DNA from: Zhihengliuella flava
GTDB lineage: Bacteria; Actinomycetota; Actinomycetes; Actinomycetales; Micrococcaceae
Direction of reading: 5' to 3'
Assembly: GCF_015751895.1 (NCBI RefSeq)
Contig: NZ_JADOTZ010000001.1
Span: 496,001-560,000 of the forward strand
DNA length: 64,000 bases
Part shown: in pieces, positions 8,750-17,321 of the stretch
How the letters are laid out: the number at the start of each line of letters is the position of its first letter
Numbering within the stretch: the first letter of the stretch is position 1
Translations under genes and position numbers: made by a program
Notes under the pieces: generated by a model
Told to the model about the DNA's origin: nothing
Databases searched by the model: none
The model's input: the letters and a program-made list of their open reading frames with translations, nothing else

Positions 8750-11700
8750 CTAGGAGGTGGCCTCCAGAACGATCAGCAGGTCCCCGCCGTCGACCTGAGC
8801 CGTGCCGGAGATGGCCAGGCGGGCAACTCGGCCTGCCTGCGAGGTGGTGATCGCCGCTTCCATTTTCATGGCCTCGATGGTGGCGACCGTATCCCCCACC
8901 TCGACGACGTCTCCCACCTGAACCAGAGTGGTCACGGCCCCAGCGAACGGCGCAGCAACATGATTCGGCTGGTGGGGATCCGCCTTCTCAGCCACCGCGA
9001 CGGTCGATTCCACCGACCGGTCGCGGACGACGATCTGGCGCATCTGGCCGTTCAGCGTGCACATCACCGTGCGCATGCCCTTCTCGTCCGGATCACTGAT
9101 GGCCTGCAGCGTGGCCAGTAGCCGCACGCCCTTGCCCAAACTAATGACGTGCTCATGGCCCGCCTGCAGCCCGTAGAGGTAGTCCCGACTGTGCAGGACG
9201 GAGACGTCACCAAAGTCGGCACGAGTCTTCTCGAAATCACGGGTTGGACCCGGGAAGAGCAGCCGGTTCAACGTGTTTCGACGCGTCTGCGAGTCGGCCC
9301 GCAACGCATCGCGATCCTCGCGGTCTAGGGACTCGACGCGGATCTTGACCTGCCGGCCGTCGAGAGCCTTCGACCGGAACGGCTCAGGCCAGCCTCCCGG
9401 TGGGTCTCCGAGTTCCCCGGCGAGGAACCCAATCACCGAGTCCGGTATGTCATAAGCCTTGGGATTTGCCTCAAAATCCGCGGGGTCCACGCCTGCGCCG
9501 ACGAGCTGCAGGGCGAGGTCTCCCACGACCTTGGACGACGGCGTGACCTTGACCAAGCGGCCAAGGATCGCGTTCGCGGCCGTGTACATGTCCTCGATCG
9601 CTTCGAACCGCTCGCCGAGCCCCAAAGCAATGGCCTGTTGGCGCAGGTTGGACAACTGACCGCCCGGGATTTCGTGTCGGTAGACACGCCCTGTGGGTCC
9701 GGGCAGCCCGGACTCGAACGGCGCGTACATGGCACGCACGGCCTCCCAGTAGGGTTCCATGGCGGCCGCGGCGTCAACCTCGATCCCGGTGTCACGCTCC
9801 GTGTGCGCCAGCGCCGCGATCAAGGCCGACATCGATGGTTGGCTCGTCGTGCCGGCCATCGAGGCGCTCGCGACGTCCACGGCGTCGACCCCGGCATTTA
9901 CTGCCGCCATGATAGTGGCCAACTGACCACCAGCGGTGTCGTGCGTATGCAAGTGCACGGGCACTTCGAAGCGCTCGCGCAATGCCGTGACCAGCTGCTC
10001 CGCAGCGGCTGGTCGCAGCAGTCCAGCCATGTCCTTGATCGCGAGAATATGGGCTCCCGCGTCCACGATGCGTTGAGCGAGATTGAGGTAGTAGTCCAGC
10101 GTGTACAGATCCTCGGCGGGATCCAGCAGGTTTCCGGTGTAGCACAGCGCCACCTCTGCGACGGCGGTGCCGGTCTTACGTACCGCGGCGATGGCCGGGG
10201 CCATCTGATCGACATCGTTGAGCGCGTCGAAGATGCGGAAAATATCAATCCCGGTGGCCGCAGCCTCCTCGACGAAGGCATCCGTCACTTCCGTCGGATA
10301 CGGGGTGTAGCCCACCGTATTGCGGCCGCGCAACAGCATCTGCAGGGGGATGTTTGGCAGTTCCGCGCGCAGCAGTTCCAGACGTTTCCACGGGTCCTCG
10401 CCCAAGAAGCGCAGCGCGACGTCGTAAGTCGCACCGCCCCACACTTCCATCGAAAATAGCTGCGGCAAATTGTGCGCCATTGCCGGGGCCGCAGCCAGCA
10501 GGTCCCGCGTCCGCACCCGGGTCGCCAAGAGCGATTGGTGCGCGTCGCGGAACGTGGTGTCCGTCACCCCAACGGCAGACTGCGCCCGCAGCTGCGCGGC
10601 GAAACCCTCCGGGCCCTTCTCTAGGAGCACCTGCCGCCAGCCCGACGGCGGGGTGAGTCCGGGCGCCGGGCCATCGAACGGGCTCCGCACCGGCTGTTCC
10701 GACTTGTCACCTGGGTAGTACGGCAGCTTAGACCGGGGGTCGATGCCATCGATCCGCGGGCCATTCGGCTGGTTCACCGTCACGTCAGCCAAGTACGTCA
10801 GGGCCTTGGTACCCCGGTCCTGGGACCGGTTGCCTTCGAGCAAATCCGGGCGTGAGTCAATGAAATCCGTCGCCACGTCGCCCGCAATAAACTGTGGATC
10901 GTCGAGGACGTTCATCAAGAACGGGATGTTGGTCGCCACGCCGCGAATGCGGAACTCGGCCAGAGCACGCCGGGCGCGCCGAACCGCCATCGGATAGTCC
11001 CGGCCACGGCAGGTGAGCTTGACCAGCATGGAGTCGAAATGCGGGGAGACTTCCGCCCCGGTGTAAATCGTCCCGCCATCCAACCGCACCCCGGATCCAC
11101 CGGCCGAGCGGTACACGCTGATCGTCCCCACGTCCGGGCGGAACCCATTCGCCGGGTCTTCCGTCGTGATTCGGCACTGCATCGCGGCACCGCGGATCCG
11201 CAGATCTTCTTGACGGATCTGCAGATCCTCGAGCGTCTCCCCGGCGGCGATCCGTAGCTGCGAGGAGACCAAATCGATGTCCGTGATTTCTTCCGTCACG
11301 GTGTGCTCGACCTGAATCCGAGGGTTCATCTCGATGAATACGTGCTGCCCAGCCCGTTCGCCCACCGTGTCCACGAGGAACTCGACCGTGCCCGCGTTTT
11401 GGTACCCCAGAGCCTTCGCGAACTTCACCGCGTCGGCATACAACGCCTGGCGAGTCCCCTCGTCGAGGTTCGGTGCGGGCGCCATCTCAATGACCTTCTG
11501 GTGCCGGCGCTGCAACGAGCAGTCACGCTCAAACAGGTGCACCACATTCCCCTGGCCATCGGCCAGGATCTGCACCTCGATATGTCGCGGCCGCAAGACA
11601 GCCTGCTCCAAGAACACCGTGGAATCACCGAACGCCGTTTCGGCCTCGCGCATGGCAGCGCCCAATGACTCTGGCAAATCCTCCCGACGATCGACGCGGC

Positions 11701-12205
11701 GCATACCGCGGCCGCCGCCACCAGCGACGGCTTTGACGAAGACTGGGAAACCGATCCGATCGGCCTCGGCTAGGAGATACTCTTCATCGCGGCTTGGTTC
11801 GGACGACGCGAGGACGGGGATGCCCGCCTTCCGCGCGGCACGCAAGGCCTCAACCTTGTTTCCGGCCAGTTCGAGCACCTCGGGTGGCGGCCCGACGAAG
11901 GCAATCCCCGCGTCGCGCGCGGCGCGCGCCAGATCGGGATTTTCCGACATGAACCCGTAGCCGGGATAGATCGCATCGACGCCGGACTCAGTCGCGACGC
12001 GGATGACCTCGTCCACGTCCAGATAGGCGCGCACAGGATGTCCCTGCTCGCCAATTTCGTAGGCCTCGTCGGCCTTCTGCCGGTGAATCGACCCACGATC
12101 CTCATGCGGGTAGACGGCCACGGTCTTTGCGCCCAGTTCGTATCCGGCGCGAAAAGCTCGGATAGCGATTTCGCCACGGTTCGCGACGAGAACCTTCTTG
12201 AACAT
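8750..12205 (-). CDS. pyc: pyruvate carboxylase
   Basis: Biotin-dependent anaplerotic enzyme making oxaloacetate from pyruvate, bicarbonate and ATP. All three parts are in one 1151-aa chain: an N-terminal biotin carboxylase (KVLVANRGEIAIR at the start, the GGGGRGMR loop, MNPRIQVEHTVTE), a central carboxyltransferase (TDTTFRDAHQSLLATR) and a C-terminal biotinyl domain with EAMKMEA, biotinylated Lys about 1114. ATG 12205 is chosen because AGGAG lies 4 nt upstream; an ATG at 12208 is too close to it, and a longer in-frame extension to 12292 has no support. It is monocistronic with its own terminator. An 18-bp palindrome lies upstream at 12261-12278. Confidence 0.97.
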   Translation of the reverse strand: MFKKVLVANRGEIAIRAFRAGYELGAKTVAVYPHEDRGSIHRQKADEAYEIGEQGHPVRAYLDVDEVIRVATESGVDAIYPGYGFMSENPDLARAARDAGIAFVGPPPEVLELAGNKVEALRAARKAGIPVLASSEPSRDEEYLLAEADRIGFPVFVKAVAGGGGRGMRRVDRREDLPESLGAAMREAETAFGDSTVFLEQAVLRPRHIEVQILADGQGNVVHLFERDCSLQRRHQKVIEMAPAPNLDEGTRQALYADAVKFAKALGYQNAGTVEFLVDTVGERAGQHVFIEMNPRIQVEHTVTEEITDIDLVSSQLRIAAGETLEDLQIRQEDLRIRGAAMQCRITTEDPANGFRPDVGTISVYRSAGGSGVRLDGGTIYTGAEVSPHFDSMLVKLTCRGRDYPMAVRRARRALAEFRIRGVATNIPFLMNVLDDPQFIAGDVATDFIDSRPDLLEGNRSQDRGTKALTYLADVTVNQPNGPRIDGIDPRSKLPYYPGDKSEQPVRSPFDGPAPGLTPPSGWRQVLLEKGPEGFAAQLRAQSAVGVTDTTFRDAHQSLLATRVRTRDLLAAAPAMAHNLPQLFSMEVWGGATYDVALRFLGEDPWKRLELLRAELPNIPLQMLLRGRNTVGYTPYPTEVTDAFVEEAAATGIDIFRIFDALNDVDQMAPAIAAVRKTGTAVAEVALCYTGNLLDPAEDLYTLDYYLNLAQRIVDAGAHILAIKDMAGLLRPAAAEQLVTALRERFEVPVHLHTHDTAGGQLATIMAAVNAGVDAVDVASASMAGTTSQPSMSALIAALAHTERDTGIEVDAAAAMEPYWEAVRAMYAPFESGLPGPTGRVYRHEIPGGQLSNLRQQAIALGLGERFEAIEDMYTAANAILGRLVKVTPSSKVVGDLALQLVGAGVDPADFEANPKAYDIPDSVIGFLAGELGDPPGGWPEPFRSKALDGRQVKIRVESLDREDRDALRADSQTRRNTLNRLLFPGPTRDFEKTRADFGDVSVLHSRDYLYGLQAGHEHVISLGKGVRLLATLQAISDPDEKGMRTVMCTLNGQMRQIVVRDRSVESTVAVAEKADPHQPNHVAAPFAGAVTTLVQVGDVVEVGDTVATIEAMKMEAAITTSQAGRVARLAISGTAQVDGGDLLIVLEATS

Positions 12206-12260
12206 CATGCTCCTGAATGCCTTGGTCGGCGGCGTCTCAACGGGTTTCGTTGTGGCGCCG

Positions 12261-12278
12261 GGACACACCGTTGTGTCC
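12261..12278. promoter_or_regulatory. 18-bp palindrome upstream of pyc, candidate operator
   Basis: ggacaca-ccgt-tgtgtcc, 7-bp perfect arms, 56 bp before the pyc start and about 170 bp before the divergent ParA-like gene. A TATAGC element reads toward pyc at 12298-12293. The protein that binds it is unknown, and a role in anaplerotic control is inference from position only. Confidence 0.4.
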
Positions 12279-12432
12279 GACGTGTGATCCACGCTATAGG
12301 GCGGGGCCCACCAGCAGAAAACCTGCCGTCATATTGAATCTATTTGTCACCGAGCCATGTTGGGGCGCGTGGCCTCTCGCAACGTATGATGACTGGGGTG
12401 AGCACGCCGGAAGGCAATACACAGAAGGGGAT

Positions 12433-13281
12433 GTGGTCAGTTCCGTGCAGGTTGTGGGTATTAGCAGTCTCAAGGGCGGAGTGGGTAAGACCTCCGTCAC
12501 GCTCGGGTTAGCCTCTGCCGCACTCTCCGCCGGCACGCCGACGCTTGTCGTCGATCTGGACCCACATGCCGACGCCAGTACGGGCCTTGGCGTCGCCCTG
12601 ACTCACCCCCAACAGGAGATCGGGCGCCAACTCAAGGCTGGCCGCCGCGGCGACCTCGAAGCCAACGTTCAGCCCAGCCCATGGGCCTCGCGTTCCGAAC
12701 GCGACGCGGCCGTCCTCGATGTAGCCGTCGGGGGCTCTTACGGCACGGTCTACGACCGCCCGGATCTACGCCCCCGTGACTTGCGCCGCCTGAAGCAACT
12801 GCTGGACAAGACGTCCAAATACGATCTCGTGCTCATCGACTGCCCGCCATCCCTCAACGGCCTGACCCGGCAGGCGTGGACCGCCAGCCACCAAGCCGTC
12901 CTCGTCGCAGAGCCCAGCCTTTTTTCCGTCGCGGGCACGGAGCGCACCATGCGTGCCATCGACATGTTCAAGAATGAATTCACCACCCCTTTGAATTCCA
13001 CCCGAGTCGTGGCCAATCGCTTCCGCGAGTCTTCGACCGAACAACGCTTCCGTCTGTCCGAAATGCGCCGAATGTTCAGCTCGCACTTGATGAACCCGGT
13101 CCTGCCAGAGCAGCCTGACTGGCAGCAGATCCAAGGTGCAGCATATGCAGTGCACCAGTGGCCAGGCGAGGCGGCCAAGCAGACGGCTCAGCACTTCGAT
13201 CAGTTACTCGCCAGCCTGCTGGGCACGCAGCAGAAGCGCCCGCGCACGCGCGGCGTCCCGGCAGCATCCACGACGGCGTAG
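12433..13281 (+). CDS. ParA-like ATPase, orphan
   Basis: A 282-aa Walker-type ATPase with the deviant Walker A KGGVGKT at residues 14-20, DLDPHADAS (Walker A') and LVLIDCPPSLNGL (Walker B). No ParB gene adjoins it. Homologues sit at this position beside the MerR/garA cluster in Arthrobacter-type genomes. The start is uncertain: GTG 12433 follows agaagggg closely, and GTG 12445 would give MQVVGISS. An open frame to 12217 is unlikely because it runs through the pyc promoter region. The stop overlaps the first base of a GTTTCGCGCGAAAC palindrome. Probable roles are nucleoid or cargo positioning; the partner is unknown. Confidence 0.88.
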   Translation: MVSSVQVVGISSLKGGVGKTSVTLGLASAALSAGTPTLVVDLDPHADASTGLGVALTHPQQEIGRQLKAGRRGDLEANVQPSPWASRSERDAAVLDVAVGGSYGTVYDRPDLRPRDLRRLKQLLDKTSKYDLVLIDCPPSLNGLTRQAWTASHQAVLVAEPSLFSVAGTERTMRAIDMFKNEFTTPLNSTRVVANRFRESSTEQRFRLSEMRRMFSSHLMNPVLPEQPDWQQIQGAAYAVHQWPGEAAKQTAQHFDQLLASLLGTQQKRPRTRGVPAASTTA

Positions 13282-13294
13282 TTTCGCGCGAAAC
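13281..13294. promoter_or_regulatory. parS-like 14-bp palindrome GTTTCGCGCGAAAC
   Basis: A perfect palindrome directly at the stop of the ParA-like gene. It matches the core of the bacterial parS consensus (GTTTCACGTGAAAC) except for a symmetric A-to-G and T-to-C change in the centre. It has no T-run, and a separate strong terminator lies 47 bp downstream, so a terminator role is less likely. ParB or Noc-like binding is inference. Confidence 0.4.
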
Positions 13295-13340
13295 GCTGAG
13301 GGTGCCCCCCTAGTGGCTGGCACGACCGCGTTGTGAAGTT

Positions 13341-13387
13341 AACGACGACGGCGCCAACACCACCGTGGTGTTGGCGCCGTCGTCGTT
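13341..13387. terminator. strong bidirectional terminator between ParA-like gene and merR
   Basis: A perfect inverted repeat with 23-bp arms (13341-13363 and 13365-13387) between two convergent stops. The arms begin and end in AACGACGACGGCG and its complement, and T-runs flank both sides weakly. It is the longest hairpin I found in the window. Confidence 0.85.
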
Positions 13388-13396
13388 TGTGACCTC

Positions 13397-13987
13397 TTAG
13401 CTCGCCGTCCGCTTTTTGGCCTCGCGGCGCCGGCTCAGTTCGTCCTCAGGGAAGTCGTGGCTTTCCGCGGACTCACTGGGCAGTTCGGAGAGGCTGCCTT
13501 CGACCTCGCGCCAGACGCGACCCACCGCGATTCCGAACACGCCCTGTCCGCCCTGAACCAGGTCGATGACTTCATCGGCTGACGTGCACTCGTAGACGGA
13601 CGCACCGTCGGACATCAGCGTGATCTGAGCCAAATCCTCAACGCCGCGTTCGCGCAAGTGACCCACCGCGGACCGAATCTGTTGCAGGGAAACGCCGGTG
13701 TCAAGCAGGCGCTTGACGACCTTGAGCACCAGAATGTCACGGAAGCTGTAGAGCCGTTGGCTGCCGGAGCCATGGGCTCCACGGACCGCTGGCTCAACCA
13801 ACCCAGTGCGCGCCCAATAGTCGAGCTGGCGGTAGGTGATACCAGCTGCCTTGCAGACGATGGGACCGCGGTAACCGGCGTCTTCATCGAGATGCGGCAG
13901 ATCTTCCGTGAACAGCAAGCCCTGTGCATGGCGGACAGCCGCAGCATCACTGCGCGGACCGGTGCGGTGATCGCTGGTCGGACTCAC
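13397..13987 (-). CDS. MerR-family transcriptional regulator (Rv1830-type)
   Basis: A 196-aa regulator with a MerR winged helix (TYRQLDYWARTGLVEP, then the HGSGSQRLYSFRDILVLKVVKRLLDTG wing in the N-terminal half). The C-terminal part is acidic or charged and lacks metal-binding cysteines. Start is the GTG at 13987, preceded 5 nt upstream by aaggaggg; a longer frame to 14134 overlaps the promoter described separately. It is fourth in the garA-ftsR-DUF151-merR cluster that mycobacteria and corynebacteria share (Rv1827-Rv1830). Its target and ligand are unknown. Confidence 0.9.
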   Translation of the reverse strand: MSPTSDHRTGPRSDAAAVRHAQGLLFTEDLPHLDEDAGYRGPIVCKAAGITYRQLDYWARTGLVEPAVRGAHGSGSQRLYSFRDILVLKVVKRLLDTGVSLQQIRSAVGHLRERGVEDLAQITLMSDGASVYECTSADEVIDLVQGGQGVFGIAVGRVWREVEGSLSELPSESAESHDFPEDELSRRREAKKRTAS

Positions 13988-14105
13988 GTGAACCCTCCTT
14001 GTCATGGCTCCCCGTGGGGAAGTGCTCGAGGGACACTGCCACATGGACGCCTCCATCCATTGTGCCGACAAGTCATCACTCGAGGCAATGAGAACCTTGG
14101 CTCTG

Positions 14106-14134
14106 ACGCTACGGGGTGCGGGGGGTCCGGTCAA
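14106..14134 (-). promoter_or_regulatory. sigma-A type promoter of the second merR gene
   Basis: On the minus strand TTGACC (14134-14129), a 17-bp spacer, then TAGCGT (14111-14106). The predicted start of transcription is near 14099, about 110 nt before the GTG at 13987. It indicates that this MerR gene is transcribed separately from the upstream DUF151 gene. Confidence 0.5.
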
Positions 14135-14137
14135 TGA

Positions 14138-14157
14138 CCTTCAAGTTTAACTTGAGG
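14138..14157. promoter_or_regulatory. SoxR-box-like palindrome upstream of merR promoter
   Basis: CCTTCAAGTTTAACTTGAGG, with inner arms tcaagtt and aacttga around one central base. It is very close to the MerR/SoxR-class operator CCTCAAGTTAACTTGAGG. It lies 4 bp upstream of the -35 box rather than in the -35/-10 spacer. Control by one of the two MerR proteins encoded here is inference. Confidence 0.5.
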
Positions 14158-14168
14158 GCGTGTCGCGG

Positions 14169-14657
14169 TTACCGCTCAAAGTCCTCAGGTTCGATATCCG
14201 CCAAAAACTCCCGAAATTCGCGGACCTGGTCCTCCTTGCGCGCTGCGCTCTCGCCGTCGTCAGCCTCGCCAATGAGGACGCCGGCTTCCTCGAGGACGTC
14301 TTCGCCGCAGCGCAGGGGGGCCTGGGTGCGCAAGGCGAGCGCGACGGCGTCGGACGCGCGAGAATCGACTTCGGCTCCATTCGACAGGACGATGCGAGCG
14401 AAGAAAACGGCCTCTTGTACGTCAACGATCTTGACTTCAACAACAGCGACACCAGAGGCCTCAAGCAGGGCCACCATCGTGTCGTGTGTCATGGGCCGCG
14501 GCGTGGAAATCGCCTGCAGGGACATCGCAATAGCGGAAGCCTCCGGAGCACCAATCCAAATCGGCAGATGCCGCTCACCGTCACGCTCCTTCAGGAGGAT
14601 CAGCGGCTGATTGGAGGGCAGCTCAATTCGAACTCCTACGACGTCTATCTCGATCAT
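14169..14657 (-). CDS. bifunctional nuclease family protein (DUF151)
   Basis: A 162-aa protein, full length for the family. It begins MIEIDVVGVRIE and shows the family blocks LPIWIGAPEASAIAMSLQ and DSRASDAVALALR. Some relatives have RNase/DNase activity in vitro; the cellular role in actinobacteria is not settled. Corresponds to Rv1829 and lies between the two MerR genes, 72 bp after ftsR. Co-transcription with ftsR is likely. Confidence 0.9.
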   Translation of the reverse strand: MIEIDVVGVRIELPSNQPLILLKERDGERHLPIWIGAPEASAIAMSLQAISTPRPMTHDTMVALLEASGVAVVEVKIVDVQEAVFFARIVLSNGAEVDSRASDAVALALRTQAPLRCGEDVLEEAGVLIGEADDGESAARKEDQVREFREFLADIEPEDFER

Positions 14658-14729
14658 CCGACTCCCCGCCTCACCCGAGCCAATGGTGGCCTCTGCGGGA
14701 CAGCGGCTCGGTGACCTGCCCGTTTCAGC

Positions 14730-15476
14730 CTAGTGGTCGAGTCGCGAAAGCGCACCCTGCACGAGAGCGCTATGCAGCGTCAGGCACGCCTCGCTCATTT
14801 CCCGTGCGGATTCTGCGGCCTGGGCCCGCGATGACACTTCCTTGCGTGAGCTCACGGGGGCGATGGCGCGCTCAACGAGGCCGACCTCGCGGTCGGCTGC
14901 CGTACGGAAGGCGCGCAGGTGGCGCGGTTCGATCCCGAACCCTGCCAGTTTGACCGCCGCCGAAACAACGCGCACGTTGTGCTCATCGAAACGGTCGTCG
15001 TCCGCAGCGATGAGGCCATACGCCACGAGTTCGTCGATCAATCCGCCATCGGCCCCTGTCACGCCGATCATCTCCGCCCGCGTCAAGTGACGCGTTCGCC
15101 CGGCCAGTTCTTGGGCCAACTGCTCCCCGACGCTCCGAGGAGCCAGCGTGATCCCGCCGGGCAACTGCTCGGGGCGTTCGCCCCGATCCACGGCGTCAAG
15201 GTAATCCTTGATGACCTTCAACGGTAAGTACTGGTCCCGCTGCAGGGCCAAAATAAATCTCAGCCGATCAATGTCCCCCGGCGTGTACTTCCGGTAACCG
15301 GCAGCCGTGCGCTGGGGCGTAACCAGTCCCTTTTCCTCAAGAAAACGGATCTTCGAGGCACTGACTTGCGGGAAATCCTCCTGCAGCTCGGACAGCACCT
15401 CCCCAATATTCAAGACCTGAGGGCGCGCCGGACCGCCGGCAGCGGATGGCTGACGTGCATGTGCGGATGAAACCAC
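14730..15476 (-). CDS. ftsR: MerR-family cell-division regulator FtsR
   Basis: A 248-aa regulator with an N-terminal MerR helix-turn-helix (LNIGEVLSELQ, VSASKIRFLEEKGLV, GYRKYTPGDIDRLRFIL at about residues 22-75) and a long C-terminal domain. Homologues are Rv1828 in M. tuberculosis and FtsR in C. glutamicum, where it activates ftsZ. It lies directly after garA (23-bp gap), as in those genomes. The start at GTG 15476 has AAGGA 9 nt upstream. Confidence 0.9.
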   Translation of the reverse strand: MVSSAHARQPSAAGGPARPQVLNIGEVLSELQEDFPQVSASKIRFLEEKGLVTPQRTAAGYRKYTPGDIDRLRFILALQRDQYLPLKVIKDYLDAVDRGERPEQLPGGITLAPRSVGEQLAQELAGRTRHLTRAEMIGVTGADGGLIDELVAYGLIAADDDRFDEHNVRVVSAAVKLAGFGIEPRHLRAFRTAADREVGLVERAIAPVSSRKEVSSRAQAAESAREMSEACLTLHSALVQGALSRLDH

Positions 15477-15499
15477 TGTGGACAGTCCTTGGATCGAAA

Positions 15500-15955
15500 C
15501 TAGGCGTGCGAGCCGGCGTAGAAGGTCAACCGGAACTTTCCGATCTGGACTTCAGCCCCTTGCCGCAAGATCACAGCATCAACCCGGTCATGATTGACGT
15601 AAGTGCCGTTCAGGCTGCCGGCGTCGACCACTTGAAACCCGTTCTGGGCGCGCCGAAACTCCGCGTGCCGTCGCGAGACCGTGACATCGTCCAAGAAAAT
15701 ATCTGCCTCGGGGTGGCGTCCTGCAGTGGTCAGGTCTTCGTCGAGCAGGAAACGCGCCCCGCGATTTGGCCCTGAATGAGCAATCAATAGCGCCGACCCG
15801 GCGGGCAGCGCGGCGACTGCCTCACGTTCCTCGTCGGACAGCGTATGATCCACCGCGCCGCTGTCCGGGCTGGGAGGCAAACTGATGTTCGTTGTCTCGG
15901 TCGCCAGCTCGGCGGGGGCCTGCGTCGGCGTCTTCTCCCCATCATGAGCGCTCAT
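15500..15955 (-). CDS. garA: FHA-domain metabolic regulator GarA/OdhI
   Basis: A 151-aa FHA protein that, unphosphorylated, inhibits 2-oxoglutarate dehydrogenase and modulates glutamate enzymes in mycobacteria and corynebacteria. Phosphorylation of an N-terminal ETT motif by PknB/PknG-type kinases turns it off by self-binding. Here ETT is at residues 20-22 (TETTNIS), the same place as in GarA. The FHA domain shows G79-R80, the VTVSRRH block with Ser94, and N116 (GSLNGTYVN), the usual phosphothreonine-binding set. An AGGAGG site precedes the ATG. A perfect 14-bp palindrome, CATGAGCGCTCATG (15943-15956), overlaps the start codon, probably by chance. Confidence 0.95.
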   Translation of the reverse strand: MSAHDGEKTPTQAPAELATETTNISLPPSPDSGAVDHTLSDEEREAVAALPAGSALLIAHSGPNRGARFLLDEDLTTAGRHPEADIFLDDVTVSRRHAEFRRAQNGFQVVDAGSLNGTYVNHDRVDAVILRQGAEVQIGKFRLTFYAGSHA

Positions 15956-16185
15956 GGCGTCTCCTCCTCAGTCACACGGTATAACCACAGCTCAGCGCCG
16001 GAACTCTCCCGGCGTCACCGCCGAGCTTCAGTCCATCCAGCCTAGCCCAAGTTAATCATGTTGTTATCACCGAGTGCACTCCTCACAGGGAATTATTCGC
16101 CAATGATGAGCAAGAAATACTCGTTCCCGAGACTTCACCTTCTGTCCCTGCCGGGATACCGCCCTGTGCGGTTACAGTGTGTCTC

Positions 16186-17292
16186 ATGGACACCGGGCAA
16201 GAAAAGACAGAGTCAACGGCACGGCCGACGCGGTCAGCGCTCTCCGAAACCATGGTGCGACAACCGTTTAGTCTCGGCTTCTTCGTCACCCTCGGAGGGC
16301 TCTTGGCCTTCGCCTTAGGTGCGGCCATCGACAACCTCTCGACCATACTGGTCTACATTGCGCTGGCCTTGTTCATTGCCTTGGGCCTCGATCCACTCGT
16401 GGTGCGGCTATCCCGGGGCGCGCTGAGTAGGACGCGGGCCATTGTGATCGTCTGCCTCGGATTTTTGACTGTCATCGGCGGGGTACTTCTCCTGATCGTC
16501 CCCACTGTCGTAGGCCAAATTGCCCAGTTCATCCGTTCGGCTCCCACCCTCGTCGCTGATTTTCAGGAATCGTCGTTTTTCGGCTGGGTCCAGGAGACGT
16601 TCGGCGACCAGGCAGGCTCGCTCATCGCCGATGCACAACTCTTCGTCACGGATCCGGGAAATATCGCCGCGATCGGTGGGGGCGTCCTGCAGGTTGGGTC
16701 CACCGTGGCCACCGGGATTTCCGGGGCGGTCATCGTCATCGTGCTGGGCCTCTACTTCCTCGCCTCACTGCCCGTCATGAAGACGTCCCTGTTGCGATTC
16801 GTCCCCGCACGCAACAGGCAACTGGTCGGTTCGATTTCGGATGAGATCACAGCCTCCGTCGGCAGCTACCTCTCCGGAATGGTCATCCTCGCGCTGCTCA
16901 ATGCGTGCTTTACGTTTGTCATGCACCTCATCTTGGGCCTGCCGTTCCCCCAGCTCATGGGCGTCGTGGCCTTCTGCATCACGCTGATCCCGCTGATCGG
17001 ACCCGTCCTGTTCTGGGGCATCGGCTCCCTCGTGGCCCTCTTCTCCAGCCCGGTCGATGCCCTGATATTCGCCTTGGCCTACGTGGTGTACATGCAGGTC
17101 GAGGCCTACGTTCTCACTCCACGCGTGATGAACAAGACCGTTTCCGTGCCAGGTTCCCTCGTGGTCATCGGGGCCCTGGTCGGTGGAACACTCTTGGGAT
17201 TGCTGGGCGCCCTCGTCGCCATCCCCGTGACTGCAGGACTGCTACTCATCCTCAAGCAGGTCATCATCCCCCGCCAGGACGCCAAGGTCTAG
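16186..17292 (+). CDS. AI-2E family transporter (polytopic membrane protein)
   Basis: A 368-aa protein of the AI-2E (TqsA/YdiK/PerM) family with several hydrophobic segments: two near residues 30-75, one near 90-110, then a loop, and a cluster from about 180 to the C-terminus. Family members export autoinducer-2, sodium or other substrates; no substrate can be read from the sequence. ATG 16186 is preferred. It has no clear Shine-Dalgarno sequence, but TACAGT 7 nt upstream could be a -10 box giving a leaderless message. A GTG at 16177 is also in frame. It is divergent from garA. Confidence 0.87.
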   Translation: MDTGQEKTESTARPTRSALSETMVRQPFSLGFFVTLGGLLAFALGAAIDNLSTILVYIALALFIALGLDPLVVRLSRGALSRTRAIVIVCLGFLTVIGGVLLLIVPTVVGQIAQFIRSAPTLVADFQESSFFGWVQETFGDQAGSLIADAQLFVTDPGNIAAIGGGVLQVGSTVATGISGAVIVIVLGLYFLASLPVMKTSLLRFVPARNRQLVGSISDEITASVGSYLSGMVILALLNACFTFVMHLILGLPFPQLMGVVAFCITLIPLIGPVLFWGIGSLVALFSSPVDALIFALAYVVYMQVEAYVLTPRVMNKTVSVPGSLVVIGALVGGTLLGLLGALVAIPVTAGLLLILKQVIIPRQDAKV

Positions 17293-17321
17293 CAACGAGG
17301 ATCACCCCGTTTAAACACAAA

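Noticed and set aside
15943-15956. Palindrome CATGAGCGCTCATG over the garA start codon as a translational switch
   Set aside because: Most of it is coding or start codon, the ribosome-binding site lies outside it, and a 14-bp palindrome here can arise by chance.
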